Part shown: in pieces, positions 21,172 to 31,753 of the stretch
How positions within the stretch are numbered: the stretch's first letter is position 1
Layout: the number at the start of each line of letters is the position of its first letter
Assembly (NCBI RefSeq): GCF_028583425.1
Contig: NC_072793.1
Span: 64,485,028 to 64,549,027 of the forward strand
Reading direction: 5' to 3'
Length of the DNA stretch: 64,000 nt
Origin: Eublepharis macularius
Taxonomy: Eukaryota; Chordata; Lepidosauria; Squamata; Eublepharidae
The notes under the pieces: model-generated
Databases searched by the model: none
What the model was told of the DNA's origin: nothing
The model's input: only the letters and a program-made list of their open reading frames with translations
Program-made: the position numbers and the translations under genes

Positions 21172-22565
21172 GTCCAGAGTGTAGTCGCCTCCTTGCAGAG
21201 CTTGAGCGAGACCGTTCCTCCCTGCTTGTTGAGATAGTAACAGGCCGTGGTATTGTCCGACAGGACCTGAACCCTCCTGTTCCGAAGGACATCTGCAAAA
21301 GAAGCAAGGGAGTAACGGATCGCTCTAAGCTCTAACAGGTTAATGTGCATGCCCATTTCAAGGGAGGACCAAACACCTTGAGCAGACAGGTGTCCACAAC
21401 GCCCTCCCCAGCCTAGATTGGAAGCGTCCGTGAAGACGGTGACCTCCGGCAGGAAGGGACCAAAAGGACAACCCTTGGACAAATTCTCAGGGTCAGTCCA
21501 CCACACCAATGTCCGCTGTATCACCCTCGGGACGGAAAACCCACGGTGTTGACTCATAGTGAGGGGGTTGAAAACCCGAACAAACCAATTTTGTAGAGGC
21601 CTCATGCGCAGGCGTGCAAAACACACCACCCCTGTGGAGGAGGCCATAAGGCCTAACAACGTTTGAATCAGGAGGGCAGTTTGGAACCGGTTATGCACGA
21701 AGTGGCGGGCTAGGGAGGACAGCCTGCTCAAGCGGTCCGGGGGTAGATAAGCCCGGCCCAGCAGAGAGTCAAAGTGGACCCCAATGAATCTAATGCTCGT
21801 ACCAGGGGACAGGACCGACTTCCCTAAATTGACCACTAGCCCCAGACCTTCTAGGACGGACAAGGTGAGGGCGATAGAGGCCTGGAGGGAGTCAGAGGAG
21901 GGACCCACCAGGAGCCAATCATCCAAATAGGGATAAACAAAACAGCCACTAGACCGTAGATGTGCCACCACGGTGGCCATACATTTAGTGAACACCCTGG
22001 GCGCCGAGGCCAGGCCAAAGGGCAAGGCCGTGTACTCATAGACAGCGCCTCCACAGGTAAAACGGAGATATTTCCTGTGGCCCTCAAAGATGGAAATGTG
22101 GAAGTAGGCGTCTTTGAGATCCAAAATGGCCATCCAGACGCCTGACTCTAAGAGTTCCAACACCCGGGACAGGGTAAGCATCCTAAACTTCTCCACCTTC
22201 AAGTAGGTATTAAGGGCCCGAAGGTCCAAAATGGGACGAGACCCCCCATCTTTCTTATCCACAAGAAAGTATCTTGAGTAAAACCCCCAAGGGGAAGTAG
22301 AGACATTGACCACCCGGACAGCACCTTTGGCAACCAACTCCAAAACATTATTTTGTAACACAACATTACAACAAGAAGCACAACGGGGTGGGTGCGAAAG
22401 AGGGGGTGCAGTGGTAAACGACAACTTATAACCACGGGCCACAACAGAGAGGACCCAGGTATCTGTAGTAATGAGTCGCCAACGGGGCAAGAAAGGCCGT
22501 AGCCTGTCTAAGAACAGGACATTAACAGCGTCCTTGGAGACCAACTGGGAAGCGTCCTGGTCTAG
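20649..22565 (-). CDS. DIRS reverse transcriptase-RNase H-methyltransferase-like
   Basis: Domain order, numbering from the TTG at 22544: an N-terminal block (about 13-40, LRPFLPRW...WVLSVVARGY), RT motif A LDLKDAY (D142), motif B LPFGLASAPRVF (about 174-185) and YLDD (206-209). RNase H has FTDAS (D373), LELRAI (E405), LSDNTTA (D430) and AADTLSR (D481). After about residue 510 comes a LVDLFAT...YAFPP...LIAPRWPRQ region, the part of DIRS elements described as a putative DAM-like methyltransferase. The frame is continuous with gag except for one UGA at 22566-22568. The first ATG (M122) lies inside the RT, so independent ATG initiation would lose conserved sequence. Confidence 0.92.
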   Translation of the reverse strand, partial: LDQDASQLVSKDAVNVLFLDRLRPFLPRWRLITTDTWVLSVVARGYKLSFTTAPPLSHPPRCASCCNVVLQNNVLELVAKGAVRVVNVSTSPWGFYSRYFLVDKKDGGSRPILDLRALNTYLKVEKFRMLTLSRVLELLESGVWMAILDLKDAYFHISIFEGHRKYLRFTCGGAVYEYTALPFGLASAPRVFTKCMATVVAHLRSSGCFVYPYLDDWLLVGPSSDSLQASIALTLSVLEGLGLVVNLGKSVLSPGTSIRFIGVHFDSLLGRAYLPPDRLSRLSSLARHFVHNRFQTALLIQTLLGLMASSTGVVCFARLRMRPLQNWFVRVFNPLTMSQHRGFSVPRVIQRTLVWWTDPENLSKGCPFGPFLPEVTVFTDASNLGWGGRCGHLSAQGVWSSLEMGMHINLLELRAIRYSLASFADVLRNRRVQVLSDNTTACYYLNKQGGTVSLKLCKEATTLWTWAIANNVLPRAIHIAGENNTAADTLSRVFLPQHEWSLNTVYLHKVFRTWGTPLVDLFATAHNRQAPLFCSRAGIGHRSLGDAFQIPWSPGLFYAFPPFPLLHKVLSRVRAFRTHCILIAPRWPRQDWFPLLLSLSQGRYLPLPHAPDLLLRDGVWHHDVAVLNLTAWLLCAPD

Positions 22566-22568
22566 TCA
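22562..22568 (-). promoter_or_regulatory. Candidate stop-codon readthrough site (UGA CUAG)
   Basis: On the minus strand gag ends TTC-TGA-CTA-GAC, and the same frame continues open into the RT. UGA followed by CUA(G) is the best known leaky terminator context in animal and alphavirus readthrough. Seen: single in-frame UGA and context. Inferred: that it yields a Gag-RT fusion. Confidence 0.65.
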
Positions 22569-24695
22569 GAAGACCGTGGGCTTCTGCGCGGAAGTCGAGG
22601 GCTTGGGCGAAGGAGGCTGCTGTCGTCCCTTGGACCGGCCGGAGCGTCTCGAAGAGTGGCGCTGCTGGCCAGAGTAGGAACGGTGGCCATAGGATTGACC
22701 GGAGGGGAACCGTCCTTGGCGCTGGTGGAACTGCTGGTAGGGGGACTGATAGGACCGGAACCTGCCGTACCGATATCTCGGACCCGTCTGCGGAACCGAA
22801 GGCGCAACCCCGAGCGACTTGGCCGTCTGCTGGTTCTTCTTCATAAGAGAAAGGGACTCATCCGTTTTCTCTGAGAAGAGCTGAGGACCTTCAAACGGAA
22901 AATCCTCGACCTTGGCCTTCTTCTCGGGGGGCAGGGCAGTAGATCGAAGCCAGGCGTGCCGACGCAGGAGCACCGAGGATGCCATCGCACGCGCCGCGGA
23001 GTCGGCAGCGTCCTTGCCAGCCGTCATCTGTTGCTTCGACAAACGGAAAGCCTCAGCCTGGAGAGCCTTGACCAAGTGACGGCGATCGTCGGGGAGGTCA
23101 GAGAGGTAGGACGACAGACGTTTCCACAAGAAAAGATTGTAAGAGCCCATTATTACTTGGAAATGGGCGATCCGGAACCCTAGGGAAGCCGAAGAATACA
23201 CCTTCCAACCAATTCCATCCAGCTTTCTCCCCTCCCGATCCGATGGAGCCGAAGAGGAGCCCCGTCGGAACCGAGCTTGACCCTCCTCGGCCACGATGGA
23301 AGAGGGCTTCGGATGGGCAAAGAGGTAAGGGCAATCTTCCTGTTTGAGGCGATAATATTTCTCAACCTTCTTGGCCGTAGGCGGTACAGAAGCAGGGGTC
23401 TGCCAGAGTGCCAGGGCATTGTCGACGAGATCCTCGACAGGAGGAAACGCCACCGAGGCAGGAGAGCCCGAATACAACGGCTCCAACAGCTTACTCTTGG
23501 GTTTGGAGGTCGTGGAGGCGACGTCGAGCTCCAGTGCTGCGGCCATTCGGACCATCTGCTCTGCAAACACCCTGTAATCGTCATTAGGGGACGATGAGCG
23601 GAGCTCCCCCACAGCATCATCAGGGGAAGGGTCAGAGGCCGCGTCCGACGAGTACTCAGATGGAGACGCCAAGCCCTCATCATCCTCGGAGTCGGAGAAA
23701 GCCGCTGGGGTCTGCGTCGGAACCGACGGGCGGTCAGCCGGAACCGAGGTAGAAGGCTGGGGTGCCGAAAGATGGCGACGCGGCTGAGTGGCAGGCGGAG
23801 CTGGAGGCAGAGTGGAGGGCGCCGGAACCGTGGCCAGGGGCACCGAAGGACCAGGCAGAAAGGGAGCGGACTGCTGAATCCAAGCCACAAAATCCTGCCA
23901 GGAGGCCACGTTCCCTAGGCCCGGGACAGGCTGCCAAGGAGGCAGAGCAGCAGGCAACGGAACGGACCGGTGAAACGGAGCTGGAACCGAGAAGACTGGC
24001 TGCGATGGAATGGAGACCTCCGCCGGAACCGGAGCACACGGCAGAGAGCGCTCAAACTCCTGGAACGCGTCCGAAAATCCACGGATCGACTCACAGTCGT
24101 CGGGAATCACCGGAGGAGGTGTGTGAGGAGGCGACGGGGTATGGAGGAGACTCCGGACGTCCTCAGGAGGAGGGGCCGGTCCAGGAGAGGAACCAGCCAA
24201 CGAGGCCGGGGCCGGCGACAGAGCACGGCGCTTGGCCTTTGACTTGGCCTTCGCCTTCTTCGGCGGGGGCTCCGAAGAAGCCTCGGTGGCCACAGGTTTC
24301 GAAGAAGGCTTCGAAGAAGCGCGTTTCTTCGCCTTTCGACTGGACGGAGCACTCACGGAACCGGAGGCGATCGAACCGTCCGGAGCGGACGCCTCCGTCG
24401 GAGCCGAGACGAGCGGTTCCGACGGGTGATGAGGAGCCGGCGAGGGGGCGACAGAGCTGGGCTTGCTCCCGGACGACCCCGAGGCTTTGGGCGGCAGAAG
24501 GTTGGCGTCCCAAAGAAAGGCCCGGAGCCTGGCCTTGCGGTCGTTCCGCGCTTTCGGAGTGAAGGCCATGCAAAACTTACAGCGCTCCACGACGTGCCCC
24601 TCGCCCAAACAGATGAGGCAGAGGTCATGACCGTCAGAGTGGGTCATTTTAGTGCCACACTGTTGGCATTTTTTAAATAAAGCCGAATGGGACAT
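22566..24695 (-). CDS. DIRS gag-like ORF1
   Basis: 709 codons from an ATG at 24693-24695. The N-terminus has a CxxC (C10, C13) and then a CX2CX4HX4C zinc knuckle (C26, C29, H34, C39) with a further C42. A long Ser/Pro/Ala-rich and basic region follows (about 70-330, with KKAKAKSKAKRRA), then an acidic patch (SDSEDDEG). The C-terminal half has helical gag-type sequence (FAEQMVRMAAALEL, VEKYYRLKQEDCPYLFAHP). It ends in RPS-type basic sequence and TVF before UGA. It is presumed to form the nucleoprotein particle. The terminator context is UGA-CUA-G (see the regulatory feature). Confidence 0.88.
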   Translation of the reverse strand: MSHSALFKKCQQCGTKMTHSDGHDLCLICLGEGHVVERCKFCMAFTPKARNDRKARLRAFLWDANLLPPKASGSSGSKPSSVAPSPAPHHPSEPLVSAPTEASAPDGSIASGSVSAPSSRKAKKRASSKPSSKPVATEASSEPPPKKAKAKSKAKRRALSPAPASLAGSSPGPAPPPEDVRSLLHTPSPPHTPPPVIPDDCESIRGFSDAFQEFERSLPCAPVPAEVSIPSQPVFSVPAPFHRSVPLPAALPPWQPVPGLGNVASWQDFVAWIQQSAPFLPGPSVPLATVPAPSTLPPAPPATQPRRHLSAPQPSTSVPADRPSVPTQTPAAFSDSEDDEGLASPSEYSSDAASDPSPDDAVGELRSSSPNDDYRVFAEQMVRMAAALELDVASTTSKPKSKLLEPLYSGSPASVAFPPVEDLVDNALALWQTPASVPPTAKKVEKYYRLKQEDCPYLFAHPKPSSIVAEEGQARFRRGSSSAPSDREGRKLDGIGWKVYSSASLGFRIAHFQVIMGSYNLFLWKRLSSYLSDLPDDRRHLVKALQAEAFRLSKQQMTAGKDAADSAARAMASSVLLRRHAWLRSTALPPEKKAKVEDFPFEGPQLFSEKTDESLSLMKKNQQTAKSLGVAPSVPQTGPRYRYGRFRSYQSPYQQFHQRQGRFPSGQSYGHRSYSGQQRHSSRRSGRSKGRQQPPSPKPSTSAQKPTVF

Positions 24696-24800
24696 AGTGG
24701 AGGCGTTTCCCAGTCAGAAGGAAACGGCAACTCACAGGTTGAAGAAAGTCCGAAGACACAAGCGACAGCTGAAGAACCTTTTCGAACGGCGGCGAAAAAG

Positions 24801-24955
24801 GAACTGAGGGAATGCCGGGGACGTTCGGGTACTTGTACTTCAAAATTGGCGGGAACACCGGCGCGCATGCGCGGTGGGCCCGAATGTCCCCGTCACATTT
24901 CTAGAAGCTAAAAGAATCTTCTCCGCGGCTGGCCTGCGCCTGCGCAGTCCCAATG
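24801..24955. repeat. DIRS inverted terminal repeat (element 5' side)
   Basis: Inverted partner of 19281-19435. The gag ATG lies about 105 bp inside it in the element's orientation. Confidence 0.9.
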
Positions 24956-24983
24956 TGGGGCTGCACAGAAGGACGACGACGAT

Positions 24984-26912
24984 CAAGAGAAAATCCAGTA
25001 GAACAGTAATAAATAAGTAGCAGCAGGACACATGTGAGAGCAAAATCAGTACATAGGAGAAAAAACAATAAGTTGCATTCATTTTTTTTAAAAAAATCAA
25101 CAACCAGAAAGGTAAAAAGAAATATTTTAGCTGGCACTATATTTGGCTTCTGGCAAAGGGTTACAGGGAATACATTCCATAAACAAGATACCACAACAGC
25201 AAAGGTTCTGTCTTCTCTGGTATTCACCTTACCTTAGGGCAGGGAAAGGGAAGAGATACAAAGTGCAGCCTCTGATTCAGATTTTAATTATTGGGTAGAC
25301 TTGTCTATGAGCAACCAAAGTATGGATAGCAGCTGCCAAATCACATTTTTAAGAGAGGGCTACAGATATTGAATTTGGTTTAAGGCACTAGTGATGAGAT
25401 TTGAGTACTCATCTTCAGATGTGGATCTAACAGCATCTCCATGCTGTTAATCTGTTCCTTTAGGAGAATGAAATCTGATTCAAAATTGGATATATGCCAA
25501 ATCATGGACTGGCCCTTCTAGTGACCAACAAGCACCCCAGACTTATCTGGACTGAGCTTCCATTTATTGGTCCTTATCCAGCTCATTTTCACCTCCATAC
25601 ATTTGTCATTACTTGCAGTTTATTATTATGATCCAAAATCAAAATTTAGATCATCCATACATTTGTGCACAACACCAACCATCTGGCCTGATTCTGCTGA
25701 AAAGGAAAGATAGAGTTGCTTTACTTCAGATCTTTCACATGCTCACTCTGAAATATATCTTTTATACAGCATGAGTGGCAGTGTTAACAGGACTCTTGCA
25801 TAAATATGCATTTGGACAGCTATCCTCAAGCACATCCTTCTGGAACCCACCAGCTGCCAGGATCAAAACCTCTGAATTGCAGTGCCCTCCACACGTACTT
25901 CAGCCAGCAAATCTGAAAAGATACCATAGTCAGTGTTGCAGGAAGATGCCAAGCAATCTAGAATAATCAACAGATACACAATCTCCCTATGTCTTCCCCA
26001 GCAAATATCGTAAGTCAAGATGCCCAACGCAGTCCTGTTCCAGAGTAAGAATGAAATGGGTCTAGATAAAATGCCTTTCTGTGGATAATGCAGTGTGAGC
26101 CCAGTACAACTCCATCACTATTAAGGTTACTACAGCATCAAAGGCTTCTACAGGTCCTGAATCCAAATAGATAAGTTTACCTTTCCTAGTCATGTGACTT
26201 TCATGAATAAAATGAGCCCCAGCCAGGAACCTAGATCTCTCTATTACTTCTTCACCCTTCTCCCCCCTCCCCCCTCCCCTTTTCTGTTTTTTGACAAAGC
26301 TATCTGATGGGAATCATGTTTGATCTCCAAGCATTATGAGTTCAATGTACAGCTTCTGAATTATTCTTGATGTGGAAAAAAGGGCTTATGCCCAAACCAG
26401 AAGTGATGGTCATATGTTAGAATGGTATTGTTGTCAAATCTACATAAACAGGGAAGGCTACTTTAAAATGCATTAGGATTGGACAAACGCTGAACCCCCT
26501 TTTCCCAGTCAGTCCCCAGCTACCTCTTCCCAGCTGTTTTCCTTTCAGTGGTTTCTCAGACCATAAATAACCCACTCCAGTAGAAAAAATACCCTAGCAA
26601 TTTTGGAGATAAAGCATAAGTGAAGGAAGAGCTTAGCATCACCTATTTATCCTTTCTGTCCTTTAAATTGCCTACCCCCACTTTAATAAGAATTCAGCAT
26701 AAACCTAGGTGGGTTGTCCTGCCATTACATCTCAGTTGGCCTTGAACCCTCCAGAAGCCAGCTTTTGAATCTTGTTTGCAAAAGCTTAATAACTTTAGAG
26801 ATACCATGAATCATCTAATCATGCAATATTTGTCTTTTAGGACACTGTTTTGTTTCTCTGATTTTTCCTTAAAATGCCTAGTCTTAATTAATTATTGGCT
26901 ATTTCTGCCACC
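24984..26912. other. No gene; decayed LINE fragment
   Basis: On the minus strand about 25470-25640 a translation such as KLSPDKSGVLVG resembles the 'KLNPDKTEVLLVG' block of CR1/L2 reverse transcriptases, so a very old LINE copy is likely. A C/T-rich stretch lies near 26258-26290. Nothing else is supportable. Confidence 0.4.
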
Positions 26913-26921
26913 TATTGTGAC

Positions 26922-27111
26922 TGTCCAGGCTAGTCCAGGCAAGCCCAATCTTATCAGATCTTGGAAGTTAAGCAGGGTTGGCCTTGGTTAGTAATTGGAT
27001 AGAAGATCTCCAATGAAGATCGGAGTTGCAGAGGCAGGCAATGGCAAACTACCTCTGTTAGACTCTTGTCATGAAAACCCCACTAGGGGTTGCCATCAGT
27101 CGGCTACCTCT
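26922..27111 (+). repeat. 5S-rRNA-derived SINE
   Basis: The head is 5S-like: 'aagcccaatcttatcag', 'ggaagttaagcaggg', 'ggttagtaattggat'. These match the 5S coding region and its internal control elements, diverged. The tail 'aggcaatggcaaactacc' and 'ggggttgccatcagtcggc' is typical of lizard 5S SINEs. A 9-bp repeat TATTGTGAC flanks it (26913-26921 and 27112-27120). Not a functional 5S gene. Confidence 0.85.
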
Positions 27112-27120
27112 TATTGTGAC

Positions 27121-29014
27121 GGTACTCTGGCTCAAAACAGAAAACAAGTTTTCTTAGTGTTCTGATACCAGATTGGACTGTAGTTCTAAAGGACAGAAAG
27201 AAAGCTCTGTGCCGTAGTTTAGAATATGGGATGAAACCCTTGATTTGACACTACTCCCAACTAGCTTAACTAGGAATCTTTACTCAGCTAGTACTGAATA
27301 TGCATTGAAGCTGACAGCATACCCCTTTGTGTGTGAGGTACCCATATGAAAGTGGAAGAGTCTAATATAGTTTGATCTATTTAATATGCTGCTTGGGTGT
27401 GCTGGAGTAGAAGGAGTACAGGAGCAAGCTGGTCTGTGACAAGATCCAAGTAATGCAGGAAAAGTCCTGCTGGTAAGAAGAGCTTGACAAACTTGTCCGG
27501 GAAATATACTGAGGTATAAAACTATACAGTAGAGCCTCGTCATTTGCAGACTTACAATTTTAACTTATTTGTGGTCCGCAGCCCCCCAACATGATGTGGC
27601 TAGCTCTGAGCACATGATCCTTCCACATGTTTGGAGAGGGAGATTGAACATAAGTACACTGGCACTGTCCCCTGCTTCCACACAACGGCCACTTATCAGC
27701 ACTGTGCTTATGTGTGGAGGAAGTGTGTCTGCTACTTGAGACACCCTACAGCTTGCCATGCAGCAGCCACTGTTTTTGCCAGGCAAGGTGACGTGTGGTT
27801 GCATCCAGCTGCAGCACTACCATGCAACTTGCGCAGGTTGGACAAGTGAGGTGGCCACACTGCGCAATTTGTTTAGCAATGCTGCAGTCAAGCTGGACAT
27901 CACACATAACTCACCCATCCTGGCCTTCCTTCCGTGATGAAAGTGTGGGGGTGGGGGGAGAGGGCTGTTTGAGCCTCTAGTCTGCCCAGTTTTTTTAAAT
28001 TTTGCCATTCACAGTGATCCCAGGAATCTTGATTATATTAGTCTTTGGGAGAAATGGCCAGAGAGGGCACCATCCAATCAATTGCTATTCCAACATTAGA
28101 TGCAGAGCAGCACCTACCTACTTCACTCTCAGGGCACTATAAAACTTCTCATCTCGAGAAGAAAGACTGCAACATCCTTTCAGATGTGAGGACGAATATA
28201 ACAGGAATGAAAGAAGAAGAGAAAAAAATTGTTAAGACTGTATATTTTACAATGTTGTAAACTGCTTTGAGGAGTTTATAGTCAAAATCAAGATATAAAA
28301 ATATTAAATAAATAGATGAGGCAGACTTATAAGCGAGGAGATGGTCCTTCCCTGGATGAAGATTGTATAGAGTTTTCAACTTCTGAGCACTTTGCACTGT
28401 GCTCAGAAAAAAGCTGGTAACCAATCCAATCCTTTAAAGGGGGAATAATATGGCATCCTGTCAACACAAATTATTACAGTGTATTAAATTAGCTGTAGTG
28501 ATAGTATTCAGAAATGGCTTTTAGGGATGTAAAGTGCCTTATATTAAGCCCTGAAGGGACTAGAACATGAGTATCCATAGCCAGTAATGTCTATTCCAGT
28601 GATGCCCAATGTGGCACCCATAAGCACCATGGTGTCCACCAATGTGTTTCCTGGTATCCACTTGATTCTTCCCCCCAAATGTCTTCTCTAAAGCAAAGAT
28701 CCAATACTGGCTTTTCTCTACCTCACTGGAACAGGAGGTACTTCAGAAGACTTCAGGAAGTATCACCTTTAAGTCTGTAGCAGCACCCTGGCTTGGGACT
28801 GTCTTGTACATGCTTCCATAGTAGCCATTTTTGTGATTGGCCTTGCCTTCCCTGGCAGCTTTTTTGTGGTAGTTTTTCAATTTTCAAAATTCCAAAAAGT
28901 ACCGACAGGCTCAACAAGTTTGGGGGCCCCTGGTCTACTCTGTCTGGCAGTGGCTCTCTAGGATCCCAAGAAGAGGTCTTTTGCATAACCTACTACTGCA
29001 TGCTATATCTGGAA
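27121..29014. other. No gene recognised
   Basis: A weak LINE-like 3' tail lies near 28250-28318 ('gtaaactgctttgagg', then 'aaatattaaataaataga'). No exon or RNA gene is supportable. Confidence 0.4.
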
Positions 29015-29095
29015 ATGTCAGCAACTGAATCTTGGGTGTTCTGCATATGAAGCAGATGTGCTGCCACTGAGCCACAGGTCCTCCCTCAGGGGAAA
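29015..29095 (-). repeat. tRNA-derived SINE head (second family)
   Basis: On the minus strand the sequence reads 'gaggacctgtggctcagtgg', 'cagcacatctgcttcatatg' and 'aacacccaagattcagttgc', i.e. A- and B-box-like segments of the SINE family also seen at 12405 and 63268. Only the head remains. Confidence 0.65.
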
Positions 29096-31059
29096 AAGTT
29101 TAGGCGATATACTATATAAACCTGGCAAAAGGTACTTTGAACCATGAGAACCAAATGCCAGGCCCAAATCTAAAAGCAACATCCAAATGCAGACCTGGTC
29201 CTGCAGGAGAAATTCTACCCCATGTAGAACAGGCAATGAACTCTTTGTCTGAACTCTGACAAACAGCATCTCTGTCTTGTCTGATGGAGTATCAGTTTGT
29301 TCTCTTATAGCCCACATTCCATTGGTAGGAATGACTTTATCTTAAAATGGAGTCATCTTTAACAAATCATATATTATTGTGCATTCAGGGATCCATAACA
29401 ACACTTTGAGTGAATTTCACAGGAGAGACATGCAAGTTCATAATTGCTTTGCCTTGGCCTATATTTTGAAGATTCTTCACTGTACAACAGGATTTGCATT
29501 TTGTTAGTCTGCTGTCATTTTATATGAATACAACTTCTTGTCTCAAATGAAGCTGGATTCTTTACGTCTGGAAGAACAGGCAGTTTGCTGGAAGTTGTAA
29601 AAACTTTTAACTTACCAGGCTTTGGATTTACAGTAATCGAACCTGCGTAATGTGATGCTTACATAGCTAGACAATTAGGAACATGTAAAGTTGTGTTTTG
29701 TCATCAAGCTTGTTGATGTGATGTGAATACGTAGATGAGATATTGAACAAACCTATACGAATTCCACAAAAAAAGGCCTGGTTATCAAAAAATCAAAGTA
29801 ACTTGATCATTACAAGAGTCTAATAGAATAGCAGTTTCATTTTAGCTCACTAAACACACTTTTGCAACATCCCAAGTCACTTGTACATACTTATTATTTA
29901 AACAAGTACCAAACAGTGAACTTGCAATGAGACAAGTATTCATATGTGATTATATATGTGTGAGTTTATAGAGTGATTTATTATTACTACATTTTTATGG
30001 TGGTGTCTATCTGTACTTTTCAGGGTAAGCAGGAGATTTTCCTTGTATTGAGACACAGTGAAGGAAATAAAAACTGTACATGTTGACTTTTGCCTTTCAT
30101 GCAGTCCCTATCCATGTACACATGAGCTCCTAGCACTGTCCTCAGAATAAGATTTTAAAAGATTTTTGTAGCTTTGCTTTGTAGCATATAAATCCTTCTC
30201 TCTCTTCCTATGTCTTTATTTAGAGACACGTAAGCTTTATTTTGATTGCTACTCATATGATTATGGATGTATACAGAAATCTAAAACTATCAGTTTTAAA
30301 CCTTAGTTTTGAGAAAAAAATGAAGGCTACAAGTCCAAGCAAGCACCCTTGCTTGCCTGTATTTTTCACAGATAATACAAGACTGGTATTTCTTTTTTAC
30401 TGGGTTCAGCTAGTTGTTTTTAGTTCTAGGTTTTCAGCACTGAATTACGTGGAATAATGATAAAGTTTTATGGAACACGTGCTTGCATTCTCCCTTCATC
30501 TAAAATAACTACACTCAGCATCCACAAATGACATTTGGGAAAGGAAGTTTGGAATCCCAGTACCTTTTATCATAGATATTAAGTACTTTTCCTCTTCAGC
30601 TGGTGAAATGCCCTCCATAAGCCTCTGTATCCACCAGAAGCAGCATCTGTTTATACACTAATGCTGTAGACATAAGTGTTACACTATACAATAGACTGAA
30701 AGATCTGGAGCTGTGCACTCACAGGAATAGAGATGATAAATTCTTTTCCAGGATATACCATGCAGCTTGCCATACAGAATTTCGGCAACTATTCCTAGCA
30801 TATCCTATTCCTGGCACAAACTGGTGTTAAAGGCATCACCTTTTCTGTGTGTCATTCTCCTATAAAAGACACAGGACTAACCCATGTAGAACAAAAACAA
30901 GTGGCAAACCTGTGCTCTCCCCACCTCTCTCTCCCCACCCCCATTCTATTTAGTTGTGATAAACGGATGAAGCTTATCCTGGCATGGAATTTCTCACAAC
31001 TCTGCTATCAAAGGTACACGAGGAATCCCGCCCCCTAGCACATTGTGAGGGAGGATGGA
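29096..31059. other. No gene recognised upstream of the CpG island
   Basis: AT-rich non-coding DNA. It probably includes distal upstream sequence of DPYSL3, but no regulatory site can be named from sequence alone. Confidence 0.45.
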
Positions 31060-31423
31060 AAAGGACCCCTGCCTGTGGATCCTGGGGAATACTCATGATG
31101 TCCCTCGTCGTCTCATGCTAGAGCGGGAGCAGTTTTCTGCTGACGGGGGTGGGGGGCGTCGGCTGCCTCAGGGCCGGCTCGTGTGAAAAGTCCTCGTGGC
31201 CGTCCAGGCAGCTCCGTCATCTCCCTCCTGGCAGGCGCTCTTCTCGCTCTATTTCTCCGTCAGTCGCTCGGCGCCTAAGCTGAGGCGCGGCAGCGGCGGC
31301 AGAGGAGACGGCTGTGGCGCGCTTGGAGCCTCCCCTTTTTCCTTACAGACAGTTGAAAGGAGCGGACTTGCCACCGGCGGCTCCCCATAGTCGCTTCAGC
31401 TCTGCCTCGCGGCGGCAGCAGCC

Positions 31424-31753
31424 ATGACCTCAAGGAGAGACCGGGAGCGGGGGCAGCCTGAGGCGGCGGACGAGGAGCTGCCCGTGTACCTGGCGCGCCC
31501 GGGCACCACCGACCAAGTCCCCCGCCAGAAGTATGGCGGGATGTTCTGCAGCGTGGAGGGCGCCTTCGAGAGTAAGACGTTGGACTTTGGGGCGCTCAGC
31601 GTGGGGCAGCGCGGAGCTCGCCGCCCCCCATCGCAGCAGCAGCAGGAGCCGCAGCCCCCGTCGCATCCTCAGGAACCTCCGGCCGGCGTTGTCGAAATCC
31701 GGGCAGCCTCAGGCAAAGAGCGGCTACAAAACCTCGGCCACGAGGATTACAAG
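31424..31753 (+). CDS. DPYSL3: DPYSL3 (CRMP4) long-isoform first coding exon
   Basis: 110 codons from ATG to a phase-0 donor. The block ELPVYLARPGTTDQVPRQKY, followed by GGMFCSVEGAFESKTLDF and SVGQRGA, is the hallmark N-terminus of long collapsin-response-mediator proteins. The end, GVVEIRAASGKERLQNLG, fits CRMP4/DPYSL3 better than CRMP1 or CRMP2. The middle is low-complexity (QQQQEPQPPSHPQEPP). CRMP4 binds tubulin and actin and acts in the neuronal cytoplasm in semaphorin signalling and growth-cone behaviour. The dihydropyrimidinase-like fold is encoded by later exons, none of which I find in the window. The open frame runs past the donor into intron sequence, which is not coding. Identification is from remembered family sequence, not a search. 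Confidence 0.9.

Larger units (their letters stand above)
19225..24983 (-). mobile_element. DIRS retrotransposon, structurally complete
   Basis: A 5.76-kb element reading right to left. Inverted terminal repeats of about 155 bp lie at 19281-19435 and 24801-24955, with one difference seen by eye. The outer ends (19225-19284 and 24948-24983) are complementary to an internal complementary region at 19497-19592, the defining DIRS-1 arrangement used to rebuild ends through a circular intermediate. Open frames for gag (22566-24695), RT-RNase H-methyltransferase-like (20649 to about 22565) and tyrosine recombinase (19633-21171) are uninterrupted. No target duplication is visible, as expected for tyrosine-recombinase integration. 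The near-identical repeats and open frames point to a young, possibly active copy. Confidence 0.93.

Noticed and set aside
22542..22544. TTG as the start codon of the DIRS RT
   Set aside because: No reason to expect TTG initiation in a vertebrate; the frame is open back to the gag UGA, so readthrough explains it better.
19225..24983. Target-site duplication around the intact DIRS
   Set aside because: Only a short A-rich similarity (agaaaa) occurs on both sides; DIRS integration is not expected to duplicate the target.
26922..27111. A 5S rRNA gene
   Set aside because: The 5S-like part is diverged, is joined to a SINE tail, and is flanked by a short direct repeat, so it is a 5S-derived SINE.
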